From an uncultured Lachnospiraceae bacterium (GTDB lineage: Bacteria > Bacillota > Clostridia > Lachnospirales > Lachnospiraceae), in the NCBI GenBank assembly GCA_910584945.1, contig CAJUDY010000028.1:1-53684 (forward strand): DNA of 53,684 nucleotides, given 5' to 3'. Positions 33,007-41,877 of this stretch are shown here, one piece after another; position 1 is the stretch's first letter, and every line of letters starts with the position of its first letter. The translations under genes were made by a program, and so were the position numbers. The notes beneath the pieces are model-generated. The model had not been told where the DNA came from, searched no databases, and saw only the letters and a list, made by a program, of their open reading frames with translations.

Positions 33007-34158
33007 ATGAGTGGAACAAAGGTCTTTGAAGACAGCTATTGCGGCGTCTTCACAAAGCAGGATGAATTTCTGAAGTGCCTTGAGAGCATCGGGAGGAATT
33101 CCTTCTGGGAACGGAAGAAATCCAAAAACCTGCGTCTGGTGCCCATCACTGATGACAGCAGGGTAGCAGAGGAGCTTCGGGAGAAGTATGCCGAGGAAGG
33201 ACTGGATGAGGGAATCATCACAGACACCATCCTGAATACAGGGCTTCTCCTGAAAGTAAGGAACCAGTATTATCCGGTGAGGTGCTGTGCGATCAAAAGC
33301 ATCCTTGACCGGGCAGGCATTTCCGGGGCCGGGCTTCGCAGGGTGGAAAAAAACGTCTATGCGCGTATCCTGAACGACTGCCTGAAGGTGGCGAAGGGAG
33401 AAGCGCTCCTGCGCATTTCGGAAGGAAAGGTGAGCGCCGTACTGGGCGGAGACTGCCATGACTATGCAGTGCTGAACATGGAGCAGATCTTCATGCATTC
33501 CGTGGAATATTTTAACACGGAATTTAAAGGTTGCACCTGGCTGGGAGGATTTTATGAGCATGACATGGCATCTGCCTTATGGGAGTTGTCCGGGGAGGAT
33601 AAGCTTCTGGAGGCGTACCAGGAGGAACTGCGCCTGCATGGGAAGGAACCGGAGGAAATGAAGCCCGCAGTGCGGATCACAACCTCGGATACCGGATCAG
33701 GCGGGGCGAACATCTATCCCATGCTCATCTCCAGAAACGGGAACACAACCATCAACCTGGGGAGCCCGCTGCGGCTCGGCCACAGGAACGGAACGCGCAT
33801 TAGCGACTTTGACGAACAGCTGGAGATGCTTTATGGAAAGTACCAGCTGGCGGCCGGGAACCTGGTAAAGCTGCTTTCGACGGAAATCTCCAATCCGATC
33901 AACTGCATGAAAGGCGTCATGGACAGACTGGGGATTGCAAGGAAATACGAGGCGGAGGCCGTAGAGCTGTTCAGGGCCCAGTACGGGGAAGATCCCTGCA
34001 CGGCCCATGAGATTTATTTCGGCATCTCCGAGGTGCTGTACATGCTGGCCTGTGAAGGAGAGGAAGGAAGTAAGATTGCCAGGATGGAGGAGAACATCGC
34101 AAGGGCTTTATCCATCCACTGGACAGACTATGACATTCCGGGGGAATACAAATGGTGA
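33007..34158 (+). CDS. Conserved mobile-element protein of unknown function
   Basis: A 383-aa cytoplasmic protein, the first gene of the element's rightward operon. I do not recognise a named domain with confidence. The overall look (a central INLGSPLRLGHRNGTRIS stretch and C-terminal ENIARALSIHWTDYD) resembles plasmid- or phage-borne accessory proteins of the DUF932 kind, but this is a weak impression. I chose the ATG at 33007 behind AAAGGTGG; an in-frame GTG at 32995 overlaps that site. GC-rich relative to the core genes. It overlaps the next gene by 7 bp. Confidence 0.7.
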   Translation: MSGTKVFEDSYCGVFTKQDEFLKCLESIGRNSFWERKKSKNLRLVPITDDSRVAEELREKYAEEGLDEGIITDTILNTGLLLKVRNQYYPVRCCAIKSILDRAGISGAGLRRVEKNVYARILNDCLKVAKGEALLRISEGKVSAVLGGDCHDYAVLNMEQIFMHSVEYFNTEFKGCTWLGGFYEHDMASALWELSGEDKLLEAYQEELRLHGKEPEEMKPAVRITTSDTGSGGANIYPMLISRNGNTTINLGSPLRLGHRNGTRISDFDEQLEMLYGKYQLAAGNLVKLLSTEISNPINCMKGVMDRLGIARKYEAEAVELFRAQYGEDPCTAHEIYFGISEVLYMLACEGEEGSKIARMEENIARALSIHWTDYDIPGEYKW

Positions 34159-34577
34159 GAGAGACAGTAGAGATTACAGGAGAGGTTATCCAGGATGAGG
34201 AAGCCGGGGTCCCGGTGCGCTACTATCATCTGGAGCGGGGTAAGTTTGACTGCGTACAGAGCTGTCAGGGAGACCTGGTCGTCATCTGTAATGCACTGGC
34301 AGACTATGCCGGGCTTCTGTCCGAATACCTAGAGGAGGAAGGTGAACAGATGGATGCCTGCGGACGGATCCAGTATGAGCTGCATATCGAACGCTGTCTG
34401 AAGATCCAGAAGCTCATATCGGAGCAGATCGGGTATGACCGGGAAGCAGCGATTGAAAAATGCAGGAAGAAAAACCACAGGAAAGACGAGGATGTGGGAG
34501 AGGATGCCGTGGTCCTGGCAGCCAGGCGGAAGCGCAACGCTGCTAAGAAAGCGGCACAGGAACAGAATAACAATTAA
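34152..34577 (+). CDS. Hypothetical 141-aa element protein
   Basis: Unrecognised. The first 85 residues form a mixed acidic domain (YYHLERGKFDCVQSCQGDLVVICNALADYAG). The C-terminus is strongly basic and low-complexity (CRKKNHRKDE, then ARRKRNAAKKAAQEQ), suggesting nucleic acid contact. It overlaps the upstream gene by 7 bp and is followed by a terminator hairpin, so it closes a two-gene unit. Confidence 0.65.
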   Translation: MVRETVEITGEVIQDEEAGVPVRYYHLERGKFDCVQSCQGDLVVICNALADYAGLLSEYLEEEGEQMDACGRIQYELHIERCLKIQKLISEQIGYDREAAIEKCRKKNHRKDEDVGEDAVVLAARRKRNAAKKAAQEQNNN

Positions 34578-34594
34578 ATACAACAGGCAGGATG

Positions 34595-34622
34595 GAGAAG
34601 GAACAGCCCTTCTCTTTTTTCT
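34595..34622 (+). terminator. Terminator before the YqaJ gene
   Basis: GAGAAGG and CCTTCTC pair around a six-base loop and are followed by TTTTTT. The next gene starts about 20 bp later, so partial readthrough probably feeds it. Confidence 0.75.
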
Positions 34623-34640
34623 GCCGGGAAAGGAGCACTT

Positions 34641-35681
34641 ATGGGTTTGGACTTAAATTATGAGGCGGCGGTACTGGTAGATACGGAAAATTTAAGCCGG
34701 GAGGACTGGCTTTCCTGGCGCCGCAGAGGGATCGGCGGGAGCGACGCTGCCGCAGTCATGGGATTGTCGCCCTTCTGTACGAAGCGTGACCTCTACTATG
34801 ACAAACGGGACATCCAGCCAGTCATGGATGAGGAAGAGGACAACTGGGTGGCAAAGGAAGTCGGCCACCGTCTGGAAGAACTGGTGGCGGAGATCTTCGC
34901 CCGGAAGACCGGATTCAAGGTCTATGCTGTCCGGAAGATGTTTCAGCATCCGCTCTATCCGTTCATGCTGGCAGATGTGGATTATTTTATTGAGTTTGCG
35001 GACGGAACTACAGGCATCCTGGAATGTAAGACCACCAATTACAACTGCCAGAACAAGTGGAGCAATGATTCAGTCCCAGTCAATTATGAATACCAGGGGC
35101 GGCATTATATGGCGGTCCTGAACCTGGATAAAGTATATTTTGCCTGCTTGTACGGGAACAACGAATCTGAGTTTATTATCCGCTGTGTGGAGCGTGACCT
35201 TGACATTGAGGAGGACCTGATCACGGAAGAGGAATATTTCTGGAAAGAAAACGTGGAAAAAGCCGTAGAGCCCCCTTATACGGAGAAGCCGGACCTGGTA
35301 CTTGAGAGCATCCGCAGGCACTGCGGCCCCGCAGAAAAGGATGCGGACCAGGTAAAGCTTGACCGGAAGCATATCTTCAGCCTGGAAAGGTACCTTCAGC
35401 TGAAGGAGGAGAAGGCGCAGCATGAGGGGGAAGCCAAAAAGCTGGACGGCCTGATGAAGGAAGCCTTTGCGGGGATCGTGGAGGAACTGGGGGTAAGCTG
35501 TTCCGGCATCTTAAAGGACGGACCGGTAGAGTACCTTGTTTCCTATAATCCGGCTTACCGTACCGGCATAGACAAAAAAGGACTGGAACGTTTAAAGGTA
35601 CAGTACCCGGATGTCTATGATGATTATGTAAACACGACGGAGAGCAGGCGCTTTTCCGTAAAAAAGAAAGGAGCAGCATGA
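34641..35681 (+). CDS. YqaJ-family viral recombinase exonuclease
   Basis: Lambda-exonuclease-like nuclease that resects double-strand ends for single-strand annealing. The N-terminal RRGIGGSDAAAVMGLSPF motif, the active-site region MLADVDYFIE and the E-x-K motif GILECKTTNYN (about residues 130-140) match YqaJ. 346 aa includes a C-terminal helical extension. Its stop overlaps the next start (ATGA). A probable annealing protein is encoded 3.6 kb downstream, completing a two-component recombination pair. Confidence 0.9.
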   Translation: MGLDLNYEAAVLVDTENLSREDWLSWRRRGIGGSDAAAVMGLSPFCTKRDLYYDKRDIQPVMDEEEDNWVAKEVGHRLEELVAEIFARKTGFKVYAVRKMFQHPLYPFMLADVDYFIEFADGTTGILECKTTNYNCQNKWSNDSVPVNYEYQGRHYMAVLNLDKVYFACLYGNNESEFIIRCVERDLDIEEDLITEEEYFWKENVEKAVEPPYTEKPDLVLESIRRHCGPAEKDADQVKLDRKHIFSLERYLQLKEEKAQHEGEAKKLDGLMKEAFAGIVEELGVSCSGILKDGPVEYLVSYNPAYRTGIDKKGLERLKVQYPDVYDDYVNTTESRRFSVKKKGAA

Positions 35682-36091
35682 TAAAGAAAAATGAACTGGT
35701 ATATATCTGTTCCCCGCTGTCTGCGCCTACAGAGCAGCAGATGAGAGCAAACATGAAGAAAGCATCCGAGTATGCAAAGCTTGTGGTCCGGCAGTTCCAT
35801 TGCCGGGCCATTGCGCCCCACAGCTTCCTTCCTGCGTATCTGGATGACAGGATACCGGAGGAAAGGGAGATCTGCCTTGCATTCGGCATATTCGTGCTGA
35901 AGCTGTGCAGGGCGGTGATTGTCTGCGGGAACCGCATCAGCAGCGGGATGGAAGGAGAGATAAGGACAGCACGGGAATGCAGTATCCCGGTATACAGTCT
36001 CTGGGAACGCCCGGACGGGTTCGCCCTGGTAAGGGAAGAGGAAAGGAGGAGAAAAGATGAGGTGCAGATTTGTGCGGAAAATATTCTGTAA
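35678..36091 (+). CDS. DUF4406/DUF7768-like (nucleoside deoxyribosyltransferase-fold) protein
   Basis: A 137-aa Rossmann-like protein: the N-terminal LVYICSPLSAPTEQQMRANM, the middle CRAIAPHSFLPAYLDD, and the C-terminal VIVCGNRISSGMEGEIRTA are the pattern of the DUF4406/7768 group, related to nucleoside 2-deoxyribosyltransferases. Phages and plasmids often carry such genes, possibly for nucleotide metabolism. It overlaps YqaJ by 4 bp and the helicase by 35 bp. Confidence 0.78.
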   Translation: MIKKNELVYICSPLSAPTEQQMRANMKKASEYAKLVVRQFHCRAIAPHSFLPAYLDDRIPEEREICLAFGIFVLKLCRAVIVCGNRISSGMEGEIRTARECSIPVYSLWERPDGFALVREEERRRKDEVQICAENIL

Positions 36092-38303
36092 CAAAGATAA
36101 CGGATACTGTGTCTTTGTATTCCATACGATGGAGGAGATCCCGGAGGAGGCAAAGGATCCGCATTATACGGGGACGGGCGCAGAGTTCACCGCAAAGGGA
36201 GAGAGCCTGCCCGACACGGATGCGGTGGAAGCCGACCTGCAGGGAACATGGATCAAGGGGAAATACGGACTCCAGTTCCAGACAGACAGCTGGCAGGAGA
36301 TCCGGCCCCAGACAAAGGAAGGGATACAGTCCTATCTGTCTTCCGGGATGATAAAAGGGATCGGGCCGCGGACTGCGGAACTGATCGTAAACCGTTTCGG
36401 GACAAGGACTTTTGACATCATGGAGCAGTATCCGGACAGCCTTCTGGAGATCCGGGGGATCACGCAGAAAAAGCTGGAGGCCATCCTGGACTCCTACCAG
36501 GAAAGCCGGACGGTCCGTGACCTTGCGGCGCATCTGGCGCCTTTTGATGTTACCCCTAAAAAGATACAGAAGATCTATGAATGCTTTGGAAATGCGTCCC
36601 TGGAGACAGTAAAGAACCGGCCCTTCGCCCTCTGCTCCGTCAGCGGATTCGGATTCCTGACCGTTGACAGGATCGCCAGGGCTACGGGATGCCGCCTGAA
36701 TGATCCCATGCGGATCGACGGCTGCATTGATTACTGCATGGAGCAGGAGCTGCAGCTGGGGAACCTTTATCAGGAAAAGCAGGTATTTCAGAAGAAAGTC
36801 TATAAGCAGCTGAATACCGGCTGCAGGGAAGAAGCCGTGACGGAGCTGGAGGTTTACCAGAGACTTTATCATCTGGTGAAGGAAAAGCACCTCTACTATA
36901 CGGAAGGGGCGCTGTACCCGGCGAAGCAGTACGGGTATGAATGTGGTGCTGCCAGGGCGATTGCAGGCCTTTTAGCACAGGAATGTGCGGTGCCGGCAGG
37001 ACTGGATATCTTTCTGAAGGAGGCCCAGCGGGAGCTTTCCCTTACCCTGTCCGCCAGACAGGAGGATGCGGTGCGGAAGGCATTTACCCATCTGGTATCC
37101 ATTGTCACCGGAGGGCCGGGAACAGGAAAGACCACCGTACAGAAGGTCATGCTCCATATCCATAAGAAGCTGGGAGGGACGGACGTCCTTCTGACAGCGC
37201 CTACGGGAAGAGCAAGCCGGAGAATGGCGGAGAGCACAGGGCACACAGAAGCCATGACCATGCATAGTGCCCTTGGGCTTACCGGTGATGATGACAGTGC
37301 AGAAATGGAAGGCATGCTGGAGGCAGGCTTTATCATAGCGGATGAATTTACCATGTCCGATATGCGCCTGTCCTATGAGTTTTTCTGCCATATCCGGAAA
37401 GGGAGCCGCCTGGTCCTGGTCGGAGACATCGACCAGCTGCCCAGCGTGGGCCCCGGCAACGTGTTCCGGGAGCTGGTACAGTGCGGCGTGATTCCGGTGA
37501 CAGTCCTTGACACGGTATTCCGCCAGGGAGAGGACAGCAGGATCATCACCAATGCACACCGGATGCAGGAGAACAATACTTCCCTGGATTATGGGGAAGG
37601 CTTCACCTTTATCCCGGCAAAAGATGCGAAGACTGCGGGAGACCTTGTAGTGGAGCTGTACCGCACCTGTGCAGACCGTTACGGGATGGAGCAGGTCCAG
37701 GTACTGTCCCCGTACCGCAGGAAAGGGGATGCCAGCGTCAATTCCCTGAATGAACGGCTGTGGGAAATCTGCAGCCGGAAAGGAAACGGCAGCCTGGAGC
37801 TCCAGTCCGGAGGGCATACCTTCCGCACCGGGGACCGTATCATCCATAACAAAAACAGGGAACAGGTCAGTAACGGCGATATCGGCTATGTAACGAAAAT
37901 CTATGAGGATGAGGAAGGAACCAGGAAGGCAAAGCTTACCTTCTCAGACGGGCGGAGCGTGGACTATACCTGTGATGAGATGGATATGGTGGAGCATGCC
38001 TATGCGACCACAGTCCACAAAAGCCAGGGGAGTGAGTACCCGGTCGTAATCCTTCCGTGGATCACAGCCTTTTATGGCATGCTCAAAAGGAATATCTTCT
38101 ATACAGCCGTTACCAGGGCAAAGGCTCAGGTACTGATTGTGGGGGATAAAAGGGCGGTGGCTATGGCGATCCATAATACGGAATGTGACCGGCGCAATAC
38201 CCGTCTGGGAGAGCGTGTCATACAGGAATACAACAGACTGGCGGAGAAAAAGAAAGCCCTGCCGGAGGAAGACGGATACCGGCAGATGGTAATGAATCTG
38301 TAA
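36057..38303 (+). CDS. RecD2-like ATP-dependent DNA helicase
   Basis: A 748-aa superfamily 1B helicase. A helix-hairpin-helix-rich N-terminal half (GMIKGIGPRTAELIV, then EIRGITQKKLEAIL) precedes the motor with Walker A VTGGPGTGKTTV, motif II IIADEFTMSD, VLVGDIDQLPSVGPGN (motif III) and the C-terminal VHKSQGSEYPVVILP. The length equals chromosomal RecD2. It belongs to the element's DNA-processing operon and would unwind 5'-to-3'. Its ATG lies inside the upstream gene behind AAAGGAGG. Confidence 0.92.
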   Translation: MRCRFVRKIFCNKDNGYCVFVFHTMEEIPEEAKDPHYTGTGAEFTAKGESLPDTDAVEADLQGTWIKGKYGLQFQTDSWQEIRPQTKEGIQSYLSSGMIKGIGPRTAELIVNRFGTRTFDIMEQYPDSLLEIRGITQKKLEAILDSYQESRTVRDLAAHLAPFDVTPKKIQKIYECFGNASLETVKNRPFALCSVSGFGFLTVDRIARATGCRLNDPMRIDGCIDYCMEQELQLGNLYQEKQVFQKKVYKQLNTGCREEAVTELEVYQRLYHLVKEKHLYYTEGALYPAKQYGYECGAARAIAGLLAQECAVPAGLDIFLKEAQRELSLTLSARQEDAVRKAFTHLVSIVTGGPGTGKTTVQKVMLHIHKKLGGTDVLLTAPTGRASRRMAESTGHTEAMTMHSALGLTGDDDSAEMEGMLEAGFIIADEFTMSDMRLSYEFFCHIRKGSRLVLVGDIDQLPSVGPGNVFRELVQCGVIPVTVLDTVFRQGEDSRIITNAHRMQENNTSLDYGEGFTFIPAKDAKTAGDLVVELYRTCADRYGMEQVQVLSPYRRKGDASVNSLNERLWEICSRKGNGSLELQSGGHTFRTGDRIIHNKNREQVSNGDIGYVTKIYEDEEGTRKAKLTFSDGRSVDYTCDEMDMVEHAYATTVHKSQGSEYPVVILPWITAFYGMLKRNIFYTAVTRAKAQVLIVGDKRAVAMAIHNTECDRRNTRLGERVIQEYNRLAEKKKALPEEDGYRQMVMNL

Positions 38304-38347
38304 ACAGCTTCCGCCTGTATGTGACAGATGCGAAAGAGGTTATGTAC

Positions 38348-39184
38348 ATGAAAAAAAGAGATTATCAAAAGGAATTCTGCAGTCTCATCAACCGGCATGC
38401 CAGCCGGTATTCCAGATGGCAGATATGGAATGATTTCCTGTATCTGACTGCGGCGGCCCTGGCAAACGTGTTTCCGGTGCCGGAGCGGGAAGAAAGGGAA
38501 AAACAGTACCTTTCGGTCATTGGCAGATATACAACGGAGGAACAGAAGATTTTTCCGGAGATGATGGCGCTCGTTACGCTGGCGCTGGAAGACAATCCGG
38601 AACAGGACTTTCTGGGGAGCCTCTACCATGATCTGAACCTTCAGCAGGAGCAGAAGGGGCAGTTTTTTACCCCCTATGACATCAGCAGGTTTATGGCGGA
38701 GATACCGTTTGCCGGACAAAATATGGAAAAAGAGCTGGAAAAGAAGGGGTATATCAGCGTGAACGATCCAGCCTGTGGTGCAGGCGCCATGCTGATCGCA
38801 TTTGCCAATGCAGCGAAAAGGCATGGGATCAACTATCAGAAGCAGGTATTGTTTGTGGCCCAGGACATTGACCATACTGCAGCCATGATGTGCTACATCC
38901 AGCTTTCCCTTCTGGGATGCCCCGCAGTTATCATTATCGGGGATACGCTGGCAAAGCCCATGCTCCATCCGGATAATGATGTGTGGTATACGCCGTTCTA
39001 TCATCTGAACCGCTGGAGATTTTCACAGCGGCCCGGAATGGAAGAAACTGCAGAACGTGTCAGGGAAACAGAAAAGGACAGGATGCCGGAAGTGGTGGTG
39101 AAAGAAACCTGCCTGCCGGGAAATATGGAGTTTGTGGAAGGCAGCGACGGCCAGTTCACATTCTCACTGAAAAAAGCATCATAA
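38348..39184 (+). CDS. N-6 DNA methylase-like protein without an NPPY motif
   Basis: A 278-aa SAM-dependent methyltransferase-fold protein. A helical N-terminus leads to GQFFTPYDISRFMAE, as in HsdM-type enzymes, and motif I NDPACGAGAMLIAF. The equivalent of motif IV (NPPF/Y) is not visible; after VIIIGDTLAKPM comes PDNDVWYTPFYHL. It may be inactive, or use a divergent catalytic loop. I chose the ATG at 38348 because AAAGAGG precedes it at 9 bp; earlier in-frame ATGs (38321, 38342) lack spacing. Confidence 0.78.
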   Translation: MKKRDYQKEFCSLINRHASRYSRWQIWNDFLYLTAAALANVFPVPEREEREKQYLSVIGRYTTEEQKIFPEMMALVTLALEDNPEQDFLGSLYHDLNLQQEQKGQFFTPYDISRFMAEIPFAGQNMEKELEKKGYISVNDPACGAGAMLIAFANAAKRHGINYQKQVLFVAQDIDHTAAMMCYIQLSLLGCPAVIIIGDTLAKPMLHPDNDVWYTPFYHLNRWRFSQRPGMEETAERVRETEKDRMPEVVVKETCLPGNMEFVEGSDGQFTFSLKKAS

Positions 39185-39256
39185 AAATTCAAGGAAAACA
39201 CGGGAGGCGGATATTTATCTTACAGATCCCCTCCCCACAGGAAAGGAGAGAAACAA

Positions 39257-40303
39257 ATGAGTGAAATGACAATGAACATGGGATCCATGTATGAGGAAGT
39301 ACCGGAGATACAGAAGCTGAACAGGGTGGAAGGGTTCGATCCCAGAAGGTATATGCGGACGATCCAGGATGAGGGGCAGCCTGCCAGGTATTATCTGGAT
39401 GTGGCTTTCCGCAAGCTCTGGTTCCGCCTGAAATACCCGGAGGGCAAGATCGTAAAACATATCCTGAAGCTGACAGACCAGGTAGCCATTGTGGAAGCAA
39501 GGGTGTACCTGAACCGGAATGACGAGCCGGATAATTTTATCTCCAACGCCCTGGCGCAGAAATATATGACGGCGGATACCCAGTTCGGGAACAAATATGT
39601 GGAGCTGGCAGAGACTGCCGCAGTAGGAAGGGCCCTGTCGGATGCCGGGTTCGGGCTGCAGTTTGCAGACCGGGAAGGAGACCTGGACCCGGAGGTAACG
39701 GAAGCCCCCATGGAGCGCAGGATGCTTCAGGGAGGAGGCATGCCGGAAGAGGAGAATACAGAGATTTTAAAGGAGACAGCAGGAGCCGGCCTTATGCAGG
39801 AAGCGTCAGAAGAGGATGTAAATATCTCCGGACAATACGGGATAGAACAGTATATCCCGATGCCGGAAGAGGTAGGAGTGTCTATGGGAATGCCGCCTGC
39901 CATGCAGCAGAACCCACAGCCAGCGCCGACAGCCCCTGCAGGAGACAGCAGGAAGCGTCCCCAGGCTGCACAGACACAGAGCCGTGGTGTGGCAGGCGCC
40001 GGAAATGTACCGCAGGGAACAGGCGTTGCCGGAAACCGGGCGGGAGACAGGCAGAACCGGACGGACCAGACTGGGATCAGCCGGGAGATGCCTGTGGAGC
40101 AGATTTATGCGAAGCTGAACCGGGATACGGCAGCGTCGGTGGTCATCCCCATGGGATACCATAAGGGGAAGACACTGGGCCAGCTGGCACTGGAAAAGCC
40201 CAAAGCGCTGGAATGGTATATCAGTTCCTACGGTGGGCCCGACAACCTGCTCCGCGCAGCGGCAAAGTTCCTGCTGGATGCGGCACTGGGACGGGCAGGC
40301 TGA
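39257..40303 (+). CDS. Probable single-strand annealing-type protein with C-terminal GK-rich domain
   Basis: 348 aa. The N-terminal domain (to about residue 155) ends in FGNKYVELAETAAVGRALSD, reminiscent of the conserved helix of Erf/Rad52-type annealing proteins. A long Pro/Gln/Gly-rich linker follows (about 160-275). The last 70 residues contain VVIPMGYHKGKTLGQLALEKPKAL, like the small domain found at the C-terminus of exonuclease X-like proteins. Pairing with the YqaJ nuclease in one operon supports an annealing role; this is inference. AAAGGAG precedes the ATG. Confidence 0.62.
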   Translation: MSEMTMNMGSMYEEVPEIQKLNRVEGFDPRRYMRTIQDEGQPARYYLDVAFRKLWFRLKYPEGKIVKHILKLTDQVAIVEARVYLNRNDEPDNFISNALAQKYMTADTQFGNKYVELAETAAVGRALSDAGFGLQFADREGDLDPEVTEAPMERRMLQGGGMPEEENTEILKETAGAGLMQEASEEDVNISGQYGIEQYIPMPEEVGVSMGMPPAMQQNPQPAPTAPAGDSRKRPQAAQTQSRGVAGAGNVPQGTGVAGNRAGDRQNRTDQTGISREMPVEQIYAKLNRDTAASVVIPMGYHKGKTLGQLALEKPKALEWYISSYGGPDNLLRAAAKFLLDAALGRAG

Positions 40304-40405
40304 GGAGACAGTAAAAAAACAACGGACGGCACACGTTACGGGCTGTCCTTATGTTAAAGAGGAGCAGTCCGGTATAAAAGCCGGACTGCAGAAAGGAGGA
40401 GAGGC

Positions 40406-41638
40406 TTGTATCAGGATTTACCATTTACCATCCGGGAGGTGGCCGGGATTCTGAACCTCCATGTGAGGCATAAGAATGCGGCGAGTCTGGATGTGGACTG
40501 CCCTTTCTGCGGAGAACACAAGGGTAAGCTGAACCTGAATCTGACAAAGAACGTATTCAAATGCAACCGGTGCGGGGAAAGCGGCGGCATGCTTTCCCTG
40601 TACGGAAAGATCTATGGCGTCGATAACGGCACGGCCTGTAAAGAGATCAAGGAAGCGCTGGGACGGAATGAAAAAGCACCGGAATACCGGGTAAGGCAGG
40701 TGAAGATACCGCCAAAAGAATCGGAGATACCCAATGTCCCGCAGGCGGCGGATGAAGTAAAGGACAAAACCTATGCGATGCTGCTCTCCATGCTGCCGTT
40801 AGCCAGGCCCCATGAAGAAAATCTTCTGAAAAGAGGGTTTACCATGGAGCAGATAGAGGATAACGGCTACAGGAGCACGCCGGTCTTCGGTTTCCGGAAG
40901 CTGACGGAGCGCCTGCTGGAAAGCGGGTGCACGGTGGAAGGCGTTCCGGGTTTCTATCAGGAGAAGGATGGTGGGTGGAGCGTACATTTTTATCCAAAGT
41001 CTTCGGGCTTTATGGTGCCTGTGCGGAACCTGGACGGCCTGATCGTTGGCATCCAGATCCGTCTGGACCATCCCCGTGACGGTAGGAAGTATATGTGGCT
41101 CTCCAGTACCAACTATCCCATGGGGACCTCTTCGGGCAGCCCTACCCATCTGGCAGGAAAGCCGGGGGACGGGACAGTCTTTATCACGGAAGGGCCTCTG
41201 AAGGGGGACCTTGCCCGCGCATTATCCGGCAGGACCTTCGGCTGCGTCCCAGGGGCCAACCAGTATGCGAACCTTCCCCCGTTTCTCCAGAAGATGAAAC
41301 TTCTGGGCACGGAATTCGTGTATGAGGCCTACGATATGGACAAGCTGCTGAAGCCTGTCTGCAGGGGCGACTACAACGAGAAATGCAGGTACTGCGAAAC
41401 TTACCGGAAAAACTGGAAGCAGGAGCGCATCCCATGCGAAAAGAAGGGCATCAAACGGCAGAATATCCAGAGGGGTTGCCATAAGCTCGCAGAGATCTGC
41501 CAGGACCTTGGGATGCCCATGAAGATGCTGACCTGGGACTGCGACGTGGAAGGCGACTGGGCGGAGCATGTCAAAGGCGTGGATGATTACCTGTATGGGT
41601 TGGAACAGAAGAAAAAAGAGAGTTCAAAAAATATATGA
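40406..41638 (+). CDS. CHC2 zinc-finger/Toprim primase-like protein
   Basis: 410 aa. The N-terminal zinc finger DCPFCGEHKGKLNL, then FKCNRCGESGGML, is the CHC2 type used by DnaG-like primases to grip template. A Toprim-like core (FITEGPLKGDLARAL with the acidic residue, then YEAYDMDKLL) follows, with a second cysteine-rich patch (CRGDYNEKCRYCETY). It starts with TTG at 40406, 6 bp after AAAGGAGG. It likely primes replication of the excised element. A terminator follows. Confidence 0.83.
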   Translation: MYQDLPFTIREVAGILNLHVRHKNAASLDVDCPFCGEHKGKLNLNLTKNVFKCNRCGESGGMLSLYGKIYGVDNGTACKEIKEALGRNEKAPEYRVRQVKIPPKESEIPNVPQAADEVKDKTYAMLLSMLPLARPHEENLLKRGFTMEQIEDNGYRSTPVFGFRKLTERLLESGCTVEGVPGFYQEKDGGWSVHFYPKSSGFMVPVRNLDGLIVGIQIRLDHPRDGRKYMWLSSTNYPMGTSSGSPTHLAGKPGDGTVFITEGPLKGDLARALSGRTFGCVPGANQYANLPPFLQKMKLLGTEFVYEAYDMDKLLKPVCRGDYNEKCRYCETYRKNWKQERIPCEKKGIKRQNIQRGCHKLAEICQDLGMPMKMLTWDCDVEGDWAEHVKGVDDYLYGLEQKKKESSKNI

Positions 41639-41643
41639 GAACC

Positions 41644-41682
41644 GGAGTGGTCTTCCCGAAACGGGGTTCCACTCCCTTTTTT
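41644..41682 (+). terminator. Terminator closing the DNA-processing operon
   Basis: GGAGTGG and CCACTCC flank an 18-base loop and are followed by CTTTTTT. Confidence 0.82.
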
Positions 41683-41761
41683 ATGCAGACAATAAGTAAA
41701 ATCTGCCGAATGTGTAAAAAGTTGTTGGCTTTTACTTAATCTGTGCGTATATAACAAGTGA

Positions 41762-41829
41762 AATACCCCGCAGCAAGCTACGGAGTATTCCACCCTCGCG
41801 GCAGTCGCCAAATATCCGCACAAGTGCGG
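41762..41829. repeat. Hairpin cluster upstream of parM (centromere or leader candidate)
   Basis: Hairpin 1 (41762-41789) pairs AATAC.CCG.AG with CT.CGG.GTATT around CAAG. Its two mismatches are C-A on the plus strand but become G-U pairs on the minus strand. Hairpin 2 (41816-41829) is CCGCA/TGCGG around CAAG. Both share the CAAG loop. The position directly before parM suggests the parC site bound by ParR, but an origin of transfer or RNA leader is also possible. Confidence 0.55.
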
Positions 41830-41877
41830 CTGCTTGGCTCGTTGCTCGCGGGAATAAAAGAAAAGGAGACGAGGAGT

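Noticed and set aside
32425..33561. 378-codon minus-strand frame across the leader region and the first element gene
   Set aside because: It crosses a strong opposite promoter and terminator, has shadow-like composition, and overlaps a better supported plus-strand gene.
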